Notes: generated by a model from the letters alone, not told the origin. A DNA stretch of 50,842 nucleotides from Flavobacterium sp. (GCF_027533505.1 NZ_JAPZUB010000055.1:1-50842); one strand, 5' to 3'. Counted from the first letter of the stretch, positions 1-10,565 are shown. Numbers and translations are program-made.

Positions 1-3000
1 TTTCAAACGATGGGTACCTGTATAGTATTCATAGTTGTTTGAATACGTATTATCACCAGCAATACTGCCGTTTTTTACATGTTTTTGAATTTTAGATGTA
101 ATTCCATGGGTAGTATTGTAGTCCATTGTTAAATCATAGGAGCTTGAGGCATCATTCCCTAAGGCCAGTTGATTATTACTTCCCGTAAAATTACCTGATG
201 CAATAGTCAATCGATTTAATACATCATATTTAAAATTATGGGAAAAGTACCCTGCCATATCATTACTTGTGGAAGGAGCAGTATTATGAATCGACTTAAT
301 ATTTCCTATGAAATCATAGGAGTATCTATTATTGTACAAATCATTCCCATTTGAAGTCTTGACTTTTAAATTATCAAGTTTTCTATCAATGTTATTATAT
401 GTATAATAGGTTTCTGTTCCGTTACCGAATTGCATGTATGTTTTTTGTTCATAGTAATCATAATCTACTCGTTTTACATAATTTGTTGGAGTTCCATTAA
501 TATCCCCAAAAATAGCAGTTACGTTACCCCCTAAATCATAATTATAAAACAGACGTTCTCCATCGGGATAATCTAATTCTAAAAGTCTGTTCCAACTATC
601 ATAAGTATAAAACGTAGAGAACTGTCTCATGGGTATATTGGGACCCACAATATTTCTTAAGTTAAAGGTGAGTTCACCCATATTACCATAGCCAAAACGC
701 TGGAAACCTGTCGCATCAATTTGCGCTACTACTCTACCGGTTTCATTTCCGGAATTACCATATTCATAATGAACATTAGCAATATTGGGGGAACCGTCTG
801 GATTTTCTGGAAATTTTATATCGGTTAACCTGGTATAGAAATATTCATAATTAACAGAGGTCCCAGAATTAATAAGATTTGAGGTCTGAATACTTAATAA
901 ATTAACATTGTCATATTTGTACAATGTGGTGCCTCTATCGGGGTTATCAACTTGTATTTTTCTACCAAAATTGTCATAAGTATACTTGGTGACAAGTCCT
1001 TCGTCATCCATATATTGAACTAATTGACCAATTTCATCAAAATCAAACTTTGTCCAAATTAATCCATTAGGACCTACAACACTGTTCGATAATTGTCTGC
1101 CATTACAATCTGTAAAACTTTTGGAAACCACATGTTGGGAACCATCTTGGTCAACATCAGTTAAAACATAAGTGGCAAGATTACCAAAGTTATCGTTATC
1201 TATTCCGTATTCAAAAACTGTGATGTTCGAATTGGCATCAAAAACTTTTATAGGCCGGTCAAATGAGTCATACACCGTAGTACTTTCGGCAATAGATGTA
1301 TTAAAATTATTGATTAAAAACTTAGAACCTACTAACTTTTCCTCTACTGTTGGTTTAAATGATTTTGTTGTTCTTCCGTACCCATCAAACATTTGTTGCC
1401 CCGAAACAGTTAAAGCTTCTTTGAAATTGGGTGAAGAAGTGCGACTAAAATCATACCAAATATCTTTTTTTACTTGTACAGCTCTACCAAGTCCATCAAC
1501 AAATGTATATGTTTCAATATCGTTATTTGGATGTTGCACATCAAAATGCTTTGTCAAAGCCACGGGCACAAAATTGGTAGCCGTAACATTGGTAGCCGTA
1601 GTTGGTAAAAGCGAGTATCTTGGATAGTACTCAAATGCTATTGTGTACCGCGCACCTGACTGAATCTCTTTAGGAGCAAGTACAACGGATAATCGCCCAA
1701 ATCGATCATAATCGTAACGCATACTATTTCCTGCTTTATCGATAGTTTCATTCACCTTATCAATATATGGATTATAGGATGAATGTGAGATATATCCAAA
1801 AGCATCATCAATTTGTTCAATATATTTTTGATAAGCTGTATCATAGGTGTATTTATAGAACATTCGTTGTTGATTGGAATTTTCAGGACCTTGAATTTGA
1901 ACTAAATTTCCAAATTGATCATATTCCATGGAAGTTGTGGCGACAACTCCTCCATTATTGTAGGCATTCACCTCCAAAATATTCCCATTGGCTGGATCAA
2001 TTTCGCTTACCCGTGAGCGATAAACAGCTCCTGAATTACCATTGACTGAAATTCTTCTTGGTATTGAAATGATGTTGAGAGAAGGGACTGAATGGTAGCT
2101 TATATTTGTATAATAATCATCTGCAGAAGTAGCTAAATCTCCTTTATTGGTGTATTTTCGCACCCTTCCTTTTGTATCATATTCGAAAAGAATCTCAGAT
2201 ATTATTTGAGGGGAACCTGTAAGTTCGTGATTCTCATTCCGTATTTTATTCAAAAGCACTATACCTGACCTTCTTCCTTCCGTTCCACCAACGTCATAAT
2301 TATTGTTTTGTGGGCTTGAAAAGTTGATTTCAGTATTATCATTATTCTTTCCGAAAATCTGATAAAAATTAGTTGTTTTTGATAAAATTGAATTTGTTTG
2401 ATTGGAGGCATATACAACTTGTTCTTTAAGTAATCCTGATAGGAAGTAAGAATTGTTATAATATGTTGATTTAACAGTATGATTTATTCCTGCATTTACA
2501 TCATTTTTTTGTTCAATCACATGTTCAAAACCTAAAAACTCTCTTTCTCTTCTGTCATATTTCCCATTTTCATAGGTATAGTTTACGATATAGCTATCAA
2601 TTCCATCATTAACTAAATTTAGGTTATCATTAACGATTACACTTGATAAAGTCCATTTAGAATGGGGTGAATTATAATCGTTCTTTTGGACCGTATAATC
2701 TAAAATAAAATTACCTTTCAATGGATTGGTAACTTTCTTAAGCATATTTGTCCTTTTAATTCGTGAATGATAGACCTTTAAATTTGTACCATCTTTTTCT
2801 ACAAAATCTGGATAGCCATCTCCATTAAAATCTTGAATTTGTTTTTTTGCCTCTGAAACGGTAAGATTCGCACTTAAATCTATTTTAGCTCCATACTTCA
2901 AATACCAAATTGGAAAAAAGAAAAAGAAAAAAGGTGTAATTATCAAAATAAAAAACACAAGTTTATGTCCCACAAAAGGAAAAAATGACCCACTCAAACT

Positions 3001-6000
3001 TATTGAAGTATTAACATTATTGTTAAACTGTGAAATCGGATAAGTTAAGGTTTCTAATGTATTTGAAAATTTATTTCCTAAGTTATAACGAACCTTAGTT
3101 TCAACATTATTTGAAAAAATCAAGTCTGGTAATGCATCCCCATTAATATCCTGTAAAGCAACTTTTGTGTTACCTCCTGCCGCTGAAAATCCACCTGACA
3201 AACTAAATGGCATACCAGAGACTAATCCAGACATTGCAATGCTTGCATTAACACCAACTGTACTGGGTTTTGTTGTATTCACATCAAGTAAATTGTATGT
3301 TATTGGTTGTTGTGAATTAAAATTTGAACCCATATTTAAGGCGCAAACATAGGCACCATTATGTTCAAAAATACGATCAACTAGACCGTCACCATTAATA
3401 TCGGTAAAAAAAGCTTTTTCTTTAGTTTCTCCATCAAGATTGACGTTTATACCAGTTCCCATGGAGTAATTTGGTCTACCATTATCGCTTTCTGATTGCT
3501 TTAATTCCATTCTTCCAGCAACTGGAGTAGTACCTCTTCTAGAGAAAGCTAAATTCCTACTATCATTAGCATTAATCGGATTTAACTGTGTATTTGCAAC
3601 CGGAGGTCTATGCCCACCTGTCATTCGTGTATGTTGAATATTGTTGGATGAAATTATATCGGGGTATCTATCACCATTTACATCCACAAAATCTGAATCA
3701 TTATTACTGTATTTTGAATCACTATACGAAAACATTACAGGTCCATAACCTGCTTGGTAACTGTAAGCTTTACTTTTTTGTAATTTATTAATTGCATACA
3801 TCCCAGTAAACTGATTTGGAGCTAATTCTGGTGAGTCTACATCTGTTGGATCAACAAAAACAGAACCTAAAGTGCTTTCTGCTAAATCTCCATCGCGCAT
3901 TGATCTCTGACTTGTAAATTGTGAATCATAAAATCCTATCCACTTTTCATTTAACTGCTGATTTTGAATGCTTCTATTGGCACTCATTGGAACTAATGCA
4001 AGTGCATTTAATAAACCGCTTGTATTTAAATTTTGGTTAGCTAGAATAGTATTTACAACAGAAGTGATATTACTTTGATTTATAGAGCTTCCCTGTGAGG
4101 GAATACCCAAGCTACTCATAATCCCATTTTGATAACAATCGTTAATCTCTTGATTAGTCATTCCTGGTTGATTACATTGGCTTGTGTCAAATCCAAAAAC
4201 AGTACCTGTAGATCCTGTCAAACTTGAAAATGGATCATCTACGATATCATCATTAATTAATTTACTATAATTATCTTGAGGATTATTACTTGAATCGGCA
4301 GAGTCATTATATAAAAATTGACCCCAATTATGATTCATACTTCCTAAATGCCCATAGTAATCTGTGTTTGAATATACTCTGAATCTATGAAAATGGTTTA
4401 AATCAGCCGTTGAATAATTTGACCACTCATCTGAATTTCCGACAATTACATTATTAACTACATCATGAGTAAATTTTTGAAAAACAGTTAGATTATTTGG
4501 ACCATCTTTTTTACTAAGATAATACTCACATGTAATTCGAGGGGGATTATTCACATCTACTAAACCTTGATGAAAAACTATAGGAGTAGCATTATCTAAA
4601 ACTATTACTCCTGCATTTATACCAACTTTGCGCTTACCAATAATTTTCCCATTCTTTTTTACCACAAAATTAAACACTCCAAAGTCGTTTGAACCCAAAG
4701 ATGGTAAACTGCTTAACACATTAACATTGGGCAATACAGAATAACTTATTGAATTTAAATTAATTATTTGAGGATTTGAACAAACTACTCCATTGAATAA
4801 TGTATTAACTTTCAAGAAAAAATCAGATACATCATTTACATCATAGATAGAAAAGTATGGAGAAACATGTTTAACAAAACCATTAATTCCATTATTTGTC
4901 GCTTGTGTCGAAGGAGTATATTCAAGTACTGGTTTCCAATCAATTGATGCCCAATTCACATTAGAATCTGAATATGCAATAAACTTATATACTACTGACT
5001 CATCAGTATTCAAATTACCAATTTGGCCATAACCACCCGATAATAAAGATGTTGAAAGGTTTAAAGAAGAATTAGATAATGCAAGGTAATTCACATTTAA
5101 CACATCTGTGGTACTGATTAATCCAGTGCTGTTTCTTATTTCTTTAACAATTTTAAAGTTTACATCATCGGATAAGTTATTAATAGCAATGTTATCCCAA
5201 TTTATTGTGACGTTACCATTTCCAGGGATAACAATTTCTTCTCCTGATGAAAGTTTAAAATCACTACCATAGTCATACACATAATTGGACAACCCATTTT
5301 GATCCACTAGCGGTATATTGTCTACACCTGTTAATGTACAATTATCGGTTAAATGTTCAATATACTCATAAGTTATCTTGGGATTAGTTTTAAGTTCATT
5401 ATTATAACCTCCTTTATTTTTATGAAGTCTAAAATAGATTTTTGTTCCTTTTTCTACATACAAAAAATTATCCTGATAACCAAGTGGATACAAATTTGAA
5501 CAACCTTCTAAATGAATTACATCGGATTGAGTTGATTGATTAAACTGCTTGAAATAGAGACGAATTGGCACTTGAGTTTTCGGATGCTTATATTCAATGC
5601 TGTATTGACAACTAGTTTCAGAATTTATTGGCCCAAATAATTGTACAATATCGTCAATTACAACTTCTCCTTTGAAAGGCGCTTTCCAAACTCTAACCAC
5701 ATCATAATCTGAATTTAAATTGGCCAAATCACTATCATCCATTTGAGGTTCATCATCGGGATTTATAGTACTTGGCGATGCCGTTATCACCAAATTTGGA
5801 GTTTCCTCACTACCCGTGACAAAAGCATTTGTACCCGTACTTAAATCTAAGCCTTTATTAAAGTAAACTACTTCATTGTTAACGATATCTGGCAATCCAT
5901 CCCCATTGCCGTCAGTAATAAAAATATTGGTTTTCTGCTTTGTTTTGGTTTTTTTAAAATTAAGATAAAAGCCAAAAACAGATAAATCAATTGTTGGTAA

Positions 6001-8844
6001 ATTCCAAGTATTACCCGATGATTTATTAAAATTATTAATGTTTACAACCTTTAAATAGTTGGGACCAAAGGTATGAGTGTTATTAACTGGATCATAATAG
6101 TGGGGGTAATAATAAAGGTTATGATCCGTTTTTTTGAACAAAATATCATCCAGTCCATTTCCATCCATATCTGCAAGAGTTATTTTTCCAGAACTTTTTA
6201 TATTCGAATAACCTAATTGCAAACCAAGAACTATATTCCGAAAATCATTTTTTGTGGGATAAAATAATTCTCCACCAAAAAATGCTTTCAAATCAAAAGA
6301 AATTTCTGAGGTTTCCGATGAATTTAATCGAGAAGCATTTAACAAATTGCCATAATTTAAGGCAAAATCGGATTGAAAAGATGGGATGTTTATTGGTACG
6401 GAAGTTTCAAATAAATCTTTTCGTTCCAACATATCATCATAATATTCAAAATCATGCTGATAAAACAACTCTCTTGGATTATTCTGACTAGTATCCAAAG
6501 AGTATTGACCATATTCCTGGATGTTGTTTAATAAAGATTTAGAAAATTTACCATAGATATAATTAAATTGATACTCTCTAATAACATTTTGATTATCTCT
6601 TGCATCAATTATACGAATTAATTTTAAACGATAAGGGTCTGCAAGTTTAACTCCATTTCTTGCATTGATTAATATATCTTCTCGCCAATTATTTCCTGGA
6701 TTTAAATCGTCTTCATCCAAAAAGATTATCTTATAAAAAAAATCGATAGAGTTATGGCCTGTGTAATTAATAGATTGTATTTCAAACTGGTTTGCTCCTT
6801 CTAAGTTTGTTCCAACAAAAGGTGGAAAATTTAATATTCGGTTTTTATATTCATATGTCATATAATTACCATTCAAATCTTCAACTCTATGTAGAGCCCA
6901 TGATGTGATATTCCCTGCTACATCATATATAACAGCGTTTGATACAACACCGTTATACCCTCCATAATAGAAAATCTTTCCATCGGTCCCTGTTACTTTC
7001 CAGTAATAGTCGGAAGTAGAATTTCCAATTCTTTCTATAATTGAAAAATCACTCCCTTTTCTTAAACTAAATTTAACATTGCCTATGTATCTTGGAATAT
7101 CTTGTGTAGAGAACAATTGACCATTGGTTGAGAAATGCCTATTGGGCATCCAATCTTGACCATTTGGAAGTTTAGGATGCATCAATTGTTCACCATTTAA
7201 CAAATACATCTCCGTTTCAAACTGAGAATCAAATTTTGCCGCCCCCCATTTTGAATCTATAGTTATCATTGGATTGGAAATGTTCCAACCCAAACCCAAC
7301 CAACCATTTCCACCTTCATTAGAATAATGTATGTTCAAACTAGGTTGGATCCCATTTCTTCCAGCCGGAATTTTTATAGGGAAAGAAATACTAGCTGCTC
7401 CTGAATTACTGGCGCTTGGTGGTTGAATAATTGACATTTCTGCTGCCGGCGAGGCTGCTTTAATATCGTTCATTGTATTAGGAGCAAATCCAGCTGTTTC
7501 AGGACTTTCTGGAGCTTTAATTATTCCATTTATGTAATCTTCACCACCTGCTGCTTCAGAAACTACTACTTTTTCATCCTTATTCAAAAACTTTTTTTTC
7601 AACACTTCCCATCTGCGAGCTGTTTTATTGTAAACTAGTGTTTTTATATTTTCTTCATTAAAATTTTTGGGAAGTAAATCTAAATCATAGGGAATCGAAA
7701 TTTCACCAGTTATTTTTTGTTTTTTATTAAATGATACCCTGTATCCTATTGATCCTTTTGTAACATTAATTATTCCCTCGGGCAATAATGGCATGTCAGA
7801 ACTTCTTAATTCCTTAATTGAAATCAAATTAGAATGTGATACATCATCACCTTCAAACTTTAATTTAAATCCTTTATTTTCATAAACAAAATCTTCACAG
7901 TAATTCAATTTTTTATCAATTGATAATTTAGTTGGTTCAGAGTTATTCTCTAATTCAAAATATAATTCATTAACTTTAACTGTTTTGTTTTCAATAATTT
8001 GATTATTACGTAACAACTTTATCATTAACAAATCACTTTTTACCTCACTAGGTTCTAGTATGGCTTCAAATTCTCCATCATTACATTGAATTTTCTGATT
8101 ATTTACCTCTAAAGAATCTCCGATTCCCCCTCCTTTAACGAAACCTCTTATATAAATTTTCTTGCTTTTTATGCTACAAAACACCTCAGACAGAATCAAT
8201 TTAGAGTTATCTTTATATCTATCACCCTCAACAATTTTTAGATTCCTAACCTGATATTTAAAATTTGCCCCTGAAACACTGTTAAAGAATATGACATTTA
8301 CATCTTTTTCTAACCATTCTGGGTCAATTTCTTCAATCTTTAACATCCAGCCTGAATTGCTTTTGTTGATAAAATAGCCACCATAACAATAATGATTATT
8401 AACACTTCTCATCACAGAAGATGCATGACCGACCCCATTAATTTCATATTCAATAAAATATCTTTTCTGTTTGTCGATATTCTTTAAATTTTTGACAATA
8501 AAAAAATTATCATTAGGATTATCTTTATCCTTATTAAGATTTACAAAACCTATAGAAGCAATATGATTATCTGATGTGCTAAAATCATTTGTTGAAGAAG
8601 TAGATTTTTTTGAGACATTAATTGTTCTCAAACTTAAATTGGAATCATTTTCAGAGATTAGAGGGCCTCTGAAATCATCACCTGAAATTATAGTGGGGAC
8701 TTTACATTTCTCTTTAATATAAACATCATATATCATAGCTTGACAAGGAGAGACTAATGTCTCGAACATCATCGCAAATAGTGCTATATATGTTTGTATT
8801 TTTAACTTCTTTTGTTTGTTTAAACTCAAATTAAAATTCTTCAT
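1..8844 (-). CDS. Giant SpvB / FG-GAP / RHS-repeat protein, Tc-toxin B-C or polymorphic-toxin-like (C-terminus outside window)
   Basis: The frame is open from an ATG at 8844 to the left edge, 2948 codons without a stop wherever I read it in triplets, and position 1 is still in frame. Residues about 12-38 are hydrophobic, consistent with an export signal. About 470-760 match the SpvB domain (GAASISFPIKIPAGRNGIQP, then GGNGWLGLGWN). Aspartate-rich FG-GAP/VCBS motifs of the type DxNGDxxPD occur near residues 890, 980, 1720, 1815, 1905 and 2005. From about 2215 to the edge there are RHS/YD repeats (YDRFGRL, YTYDNFGRK, YKYDNVN, YNYDLGGN). In Tc toxins this order builds the TcB-TcC cocoon that encloses a C-terminal toxin; in other bacteria RHS proteins carry variable toxic tips. 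The C-terminal module is not in the window, so activity cannot be named. Residues 1961-1982 form an odd Phe-rich hydrophobic stretch. A T9SS protein gene lies 24 bp upstream. The gene is visibly more A+T-rich than the core genes. Confidence 0.88.
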   Translation of the reverse strand, partial: MKNFNLSLNKQKKLKIQTYIALFAMMFETLVSPCQAMIYDVYIKEKCKVPTIISGDDFRGPLISENDSNLSLRTINVSKKSTSSTNDFSTSDNHIASIGFVNLNKDKDNPNDNFFIVKNLKNIDKQKRYFIEYEINGVGHASSVMRSVNNHYCYGGYFINKSNSGWMLKIEEIDPEWLEKDVNVIFFNSVSGANFKYQVRNLKIVEGDRYKDNSKLILSEVFCSIKSKKIYIRGFVKGGGIGDSLEVNNQKIQCNDGEFEAILEPSEVKSDLLMIKLLRNNQIIENKTVKVNELYFELENNSEPTKLSIDKKLNYCEDFVYENKGFKLKFEGDDVSHSNLISIKELRSSDMPLLPEGIINVTKGSIGYRVSFNKKQKITGEISIPYDLDLLPKNFNEENIKTLVYNKTARRWEVLKKKFLNKDEKVVVSEAAGGEDYINGIIKAPESPETAGFAPNTMNDIKAASPAAEMSIIQPPSASNSGAASISFPIKIPAGRNGIQPSLNIHYSNEGGNGWLGLGWNISNPMITIDSKWGAAKFDSQFETEMYLLNGEQLMHPKLPNGQDWMPNRHFSTNGQLFSTQDIPRYIGNVKFSLRKGSDFSIIERIGNSTSDYYWKVTGTDGKIFYYGGYNGVVSNAVIYDVAGNITSWALHRVEDLNGNYMTYEYKNRILNFPPFVGTNLEGANQFEIQSINYTGHNSIDFFYKIIFLDEDDLNPGNNWREDILINARNGVKLADPYRLKLIRIIDARDNQNVIREYQFNYIYGKFSKSLLNNIQEYGQYSLDTSQNNPRELFYQHDFEYYDDMLERKDLFETSVPINIPSFQSDFALNYGNLLNASRLNSSETSEISFDLKAFFGGELFYPTKNDFRNIVLGLQLGYSNIKSSGKITLADMDGNGLDDILFKKTDHNLYYYPHYYDPVNNTHTFGPNYLKVVNINNFNKSSGNTWNLPTIDLSVFGFYLNFKKTKTKQKTNIFITDGNGDGLPDIVNNEVVYFNKGLDLSTGTNAFVTGSEETPNLVITASPSTINPDDEPQMDDSDLANLNSDYDVVRVWKAPFKGEVVIDDIVQLFGPINSETSCQYSIEYKHPKTQVPIRLYFKQFNQSTQSDVIHLEGCSNLYPLGYQDNFLYVEKGTKIYFRLHKNKGGYNNELKTNPKITYEYIEHLTDNCTLTGVDNIPLVDQNGLSNYVYDYGSDFKLSSGEEIVIPGNGNVTINWDNIAINNLSDDVNFKIVKEIRNSTGLISTTDVLNVNYLALSNSSLNLSTSLLSGGYGQIGNLNTDESVVYKFIAYSDSNVNWASIDWKPVLEYTPSTQATNNGINGFVKHVSPYFSIYDVNDVSDFFLKVNTLFNGVVCSNPQIINLNSISYSVLPNVNVLSSLPSLGSNDFGVFNFVVKKNGKIIGKRKVGINAGVIVLDNATPIVFHQGLVDVNNPPRITCEYYLSKKDGPNNLTVFQKFTHDVVNNVIVGNSDEWSNYSTADLNHFHRFRVYSNTDYYGHLGSMNHNWGQFLYNDSADSSNNPQDNYSKLINDDIVDDPFSSLTGSTGTVFGFDTSQCNQPGMTNQEINDCYQNGIMSSLGIPSQGSSINQSNITSVVNTILANQNLNTSGLLNALALVPMSANRSIQNQQLNEKWIGFYDSQFTSQRSMRDGDLAESTLGSVFVDPTDVDSPELAPNQFTGMYAINKLQKSKAYSYQAGYGPVMFSYSDSKYSNNDSDFVDVNGDRYPDIISSNNIQHTRMTGGHRPPVANTQLNPINANDSRNLAFSRRGTTPVAGRMELKQSESDNGRPNYSMGTGINVNLDGETKEKAFFTDINGDGLVDRIFEHNGAYVCALNMGSNFNSQQPITYNLLDVNTTKPSTVGVNASIAMSGLVSGMPFSLSGGFSAAGGNTKVALQDINGDALPDLIFSNNVETKVRYNLGNKFSNTLETLTYPISQFNNNVNTSISLSGSFFPFVGHKLVFFILIITPFFFFFFPIWYLKYGAKIDLSANLTVSEAKKQIQDFNGDGYPDFVEKDGTNLKVYHSRIKRTNMLKKVTNPLKGNFILDYTVQKNDYNSPHSKWTLSSVIVNDNLNLVNDGIDSYIVNYTYENGKYDRREREFLGFEHVIEQKNDVNAGINHTVKSTYYNNSYFLSGLLKEQVVYASNQTNSILSKTTNFYQIFGKNNDNTEINFSSPQNNNYDVGGTEGRRSGIVLLNKIRNENHELTGSPQIISEILFEYDTKGRVRKYTNKGDLATSADDYYTNISYHSVPSLNIISIPRRISVNGNSGAVYRSRVSEIDPANGNILEVNAYNNGGVVATTSMEYDQFGNLVQIQGPENSNQQRMFYKYTYDTAYQKYIEQIDDAFGYISHSSYNPYIDKVNETIDKAGNSMRYDYDRFGRLSVVLAPKEIQSGARYTIAFEYYPRYSLLPTTATNVTATNFVPVALTKHFDVQHPNNDIETYTFVDGLGRAVQVKKDIWYDFSRTSSPNFKEALTVSGQQMFDGYGRTTKSFKPTVEEKLVGSKFLINNFNTSIAESTTVYDSFDRPIKVFDANSNITVFEYGIDNDNFGNLATYVLTDVDQDGSQHVVSKSFTDCNGRQLSNSVVGPNGLIWTKFDFDEIGQLVQYMDDEGLVTKYTYDNFGRKIQVDNPDRGTTLYKYDNVNLLSIQTSNLINSGTSVNYEYFYTRLTDIKFPENPDGSPNIANVHYEYGNSGNETGRVVAQIDATGFQRFGYGNMGELTFNLRNIVGPNIPMRQFSTFYTYDSWNRLLELDYPDGERLFYNYDLGGNVTAIFGDINGTPTNYVKRVDYDYYEQKTYMQFGNGTETYYTYNNIDRKLDNLKVKTSNGNDLYNNRYSYDFIGNIKSIHNTAPSTSNDMAGYFSHNFKYDVLNRLTIASGNFTGSNNQLALGNDASSSYDLTMDYNTTHGITSKIQKHVKNGSIAGDNTYSNNYEYYTGTHRLK

Positions 8845-8868
8845 GGTATAAAAAATTGTAGTTATAAA

Positions 8869-10281
8869 TTATCGAATCACTAGCTTAAATTCTTTTTTCA
8901 ATCCTTGTCCTTCTATTCTAATTAAAAAAATACCCGATGTATTAATTGTGTCGATATGGTTAAGAAATTTAACACTTTTAAGAAAATATTGTTTAATCAA
9001 TTTACCAGAAACATCATAATAATTTACACTTAGATCTCTTTCTATATCTAAATCAAATTGAATATTAAAACTTTGATCTGATGTAATTGGATTTGGGAAA
9101 AGTTTAATTTCATTTTTCTCACCTAAAATAAATGCTTCATCTTCATAACTATTTACATTAGATTTTGTAAAAGTAAAATAACTTATCTTCTTCAAATCTA
9201 ACAGCTTAAACTCTAGTAAACCTGTCTCAGTAAGTTTGCCATGAACTGTTTTTACTTTTTTTAAGTCAAGATCACCTTCTTGTTCATAAATTAACAATTG
9301 AATGTCTTTAAGTTTGAGAGCATCTGTTTTCTGTATTCCGAAAAATAATTCAGGAGAAACATAAATTGTAACATCATCCTTTAATTTTTCATTGATTATC
9401 TTCCAATGTCTATCAAATAACTCAAATCCATGTTGAATTTTGAAATTTAACTCCCCATTATTATCCCCCCACATTAAATAAAATTCTTGACTTAATGGAT
9501 TCTCATTCTCAAACTGTAATTCGTTAGTTTTAACAATAATTGAATTTTTTAAATCAGAATTCATTGATGTATTACGATACAGTTTTGTTTTGTAGTCTAT
9601 TCCAAAACCTGTAACACGATTATTGAACGTAGAATTGTTTTTAGAATCCCAAATCAAGTTATGTAATCCATCATAATAATTAGAATTCTCATTTAGCGAA
9701 ATCCCATACTTTATTGAAAAATAAGAGTCTAAAATCTCTTTTTCATTGGAAGAAATAAGTCGATCAAAAAACAAAACTTCATAGATGTTACAATTATTTA
9801 ATTCATCATTTAATACCAATTTCCCTTTCTGTGATTTAGATAAATTTGAAAACAAAAAATCAGAATTAACTACTAATCCTAAATCAGAGTTATTTAATAA
9901 AATTTTTTTTTCTGAAAAACTTGAAGAAATTTCATTAGTTGAAATCACAAAATCAACTCCACGTCTATATAACTCAAGGAGTTTTGCTTTTTCACCATTT
10001 ATAGTTTTAAAAACTAGGTAGATGGTCCCTTGATTTGAAAAAACCCTTCTGTTTTTTAAAAATAAGTCTTTGCTTAGAGAGAATTTTTGATTAAAATTCA
10101 TTAATTCTGAACTAGTAAATAATTCTTCATTTAGTGAATTAGCAAATTCATTAATAAAAACATTTTTTTCACTCAATAAATGTAACTTGGCTGTATCCGT
10201 AAAATTTAACTGAGAAAAAAGTTTAAAGAGAAAGGGATTAAAAAATAAAATAAAAAAAACTTTTGAAACACTTACATTCAT
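8869..10281 (-). CDS. Secreted T9SS type A sorting-domain protein, upstream partner of the giant RHS gene
   Basis: I chose the ATG at 10281 (470 residues) because it begins with a short polar stretch and a hydrophobic signal peptide; the open frame continues 26 codons further up without a better signal. The middle holds a motif seen in many Bacteroidota surface proteins: a sentence ending in YFSIKYGISLN (in these proteins it normally follows a LamG/concanavalin-like domain). The last 75 or so residues are a T9SS type A sorting domain: LFPNPITSDQSF, YDVSGKLIKQ, and a final KKEFKLVIR. The known role of that domain is export through the outer membrane by the type IX system and surface anchoring or release. 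The stop is 24 bp before the start of the giant SpvB/RHS gene, so the two are probably co-transcribed. Function beyond being a surface protein is unknown. Strongly A+T-rich, suggesting acquisition together with its neighbour. Confidence 0.8.
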   Translation of the reverse strand: MNVSVSKVFFILFFNPFLFKLFSQLNFTDTAKLHLLSEKNVFINEFANSLNEELFTSSELMNFNQKFSLSKDLFLKNRRVFSNQGTIYLVFKTINGEKAKLLELYRRGVDFVISTNEISSSFSEKKILLNNSDLGLVVNSDFLFSNLSKSQKGKLVLNDELNNCNIYEVLFFDRLISSNEKEILDSYFSIKYGISLNENSNYYDGLHNLIWDSKNNSTFNNRVTGFGIDYKTKLYRNTSMNSDLKNSIIVKTNELQFENENPLSQEFYLMWGDNNGELNFKIQHGFELFDRHWKIINEKLKDDVTIYVSPELFFGIQKTDALKLKDIQLLIYEQEGDLDLKKVKTVHGKLTETGLLEFKLLDLKKISYFTFTKSNVNSYEDEAFILGEKNEIKLFPNPITSDQSFNIQFDLDIERDLSVNYYDVSGKLIKQYFLKSVKFLNHIDTINTSGIFLIRIEGQGLKKEFKLVIR

Positions 10282-10492
10282 AACTTTCTTAATTGGGTTA
10301 TACAATTGTAAATTTATGATTTTTGTTAAAAAAAACAAAAAAAATAGATTTTTTTTCAAATAATATTTTCTGTTCTTTTTAAACGATTTAGAGTCGATTG
10401 TTGTAAGCTCCCCAAAAAAAGTACAGTTTAAAAACAGAAAAAAAGGACTAATTTTAAATAGGTGTTAGAACGAGAAATAACGACACTCCCAA

Positions 10493-10523
10493 GTGAAATT
10501 ACTAATTTTTAGTAGTTTTTCAC
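10493..10523 (-). terminator. Possible weak terminator hairpin after the 10566-11333 gene
   Basis: An imperfect inverted repeat with outer arms GTGAAA / TTTCAC and inner arms ACTAA / TTAGT lies 43 bp past the stop of the minus-strand gene at 10566. The A-rich stretches would read as T runs on the minus strand. The stem is A+T-rich and interrupted, so termination is uncertain. Confidence 0.3.
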
Positions 10524-10565
10524 AACAATAACAGCGCCTCCACCCGTGTACCATAGTCCATCAAA

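Noticed and set aside
1172..6491. Plus-strand open frames inside the giant gene (for example at 1172-1627, 1767-2045, 6252-6491)
   Set aside because: They lie opposite the long minus-strand frame, have no domain-like sequence, and arise from its repetitive codon composition.
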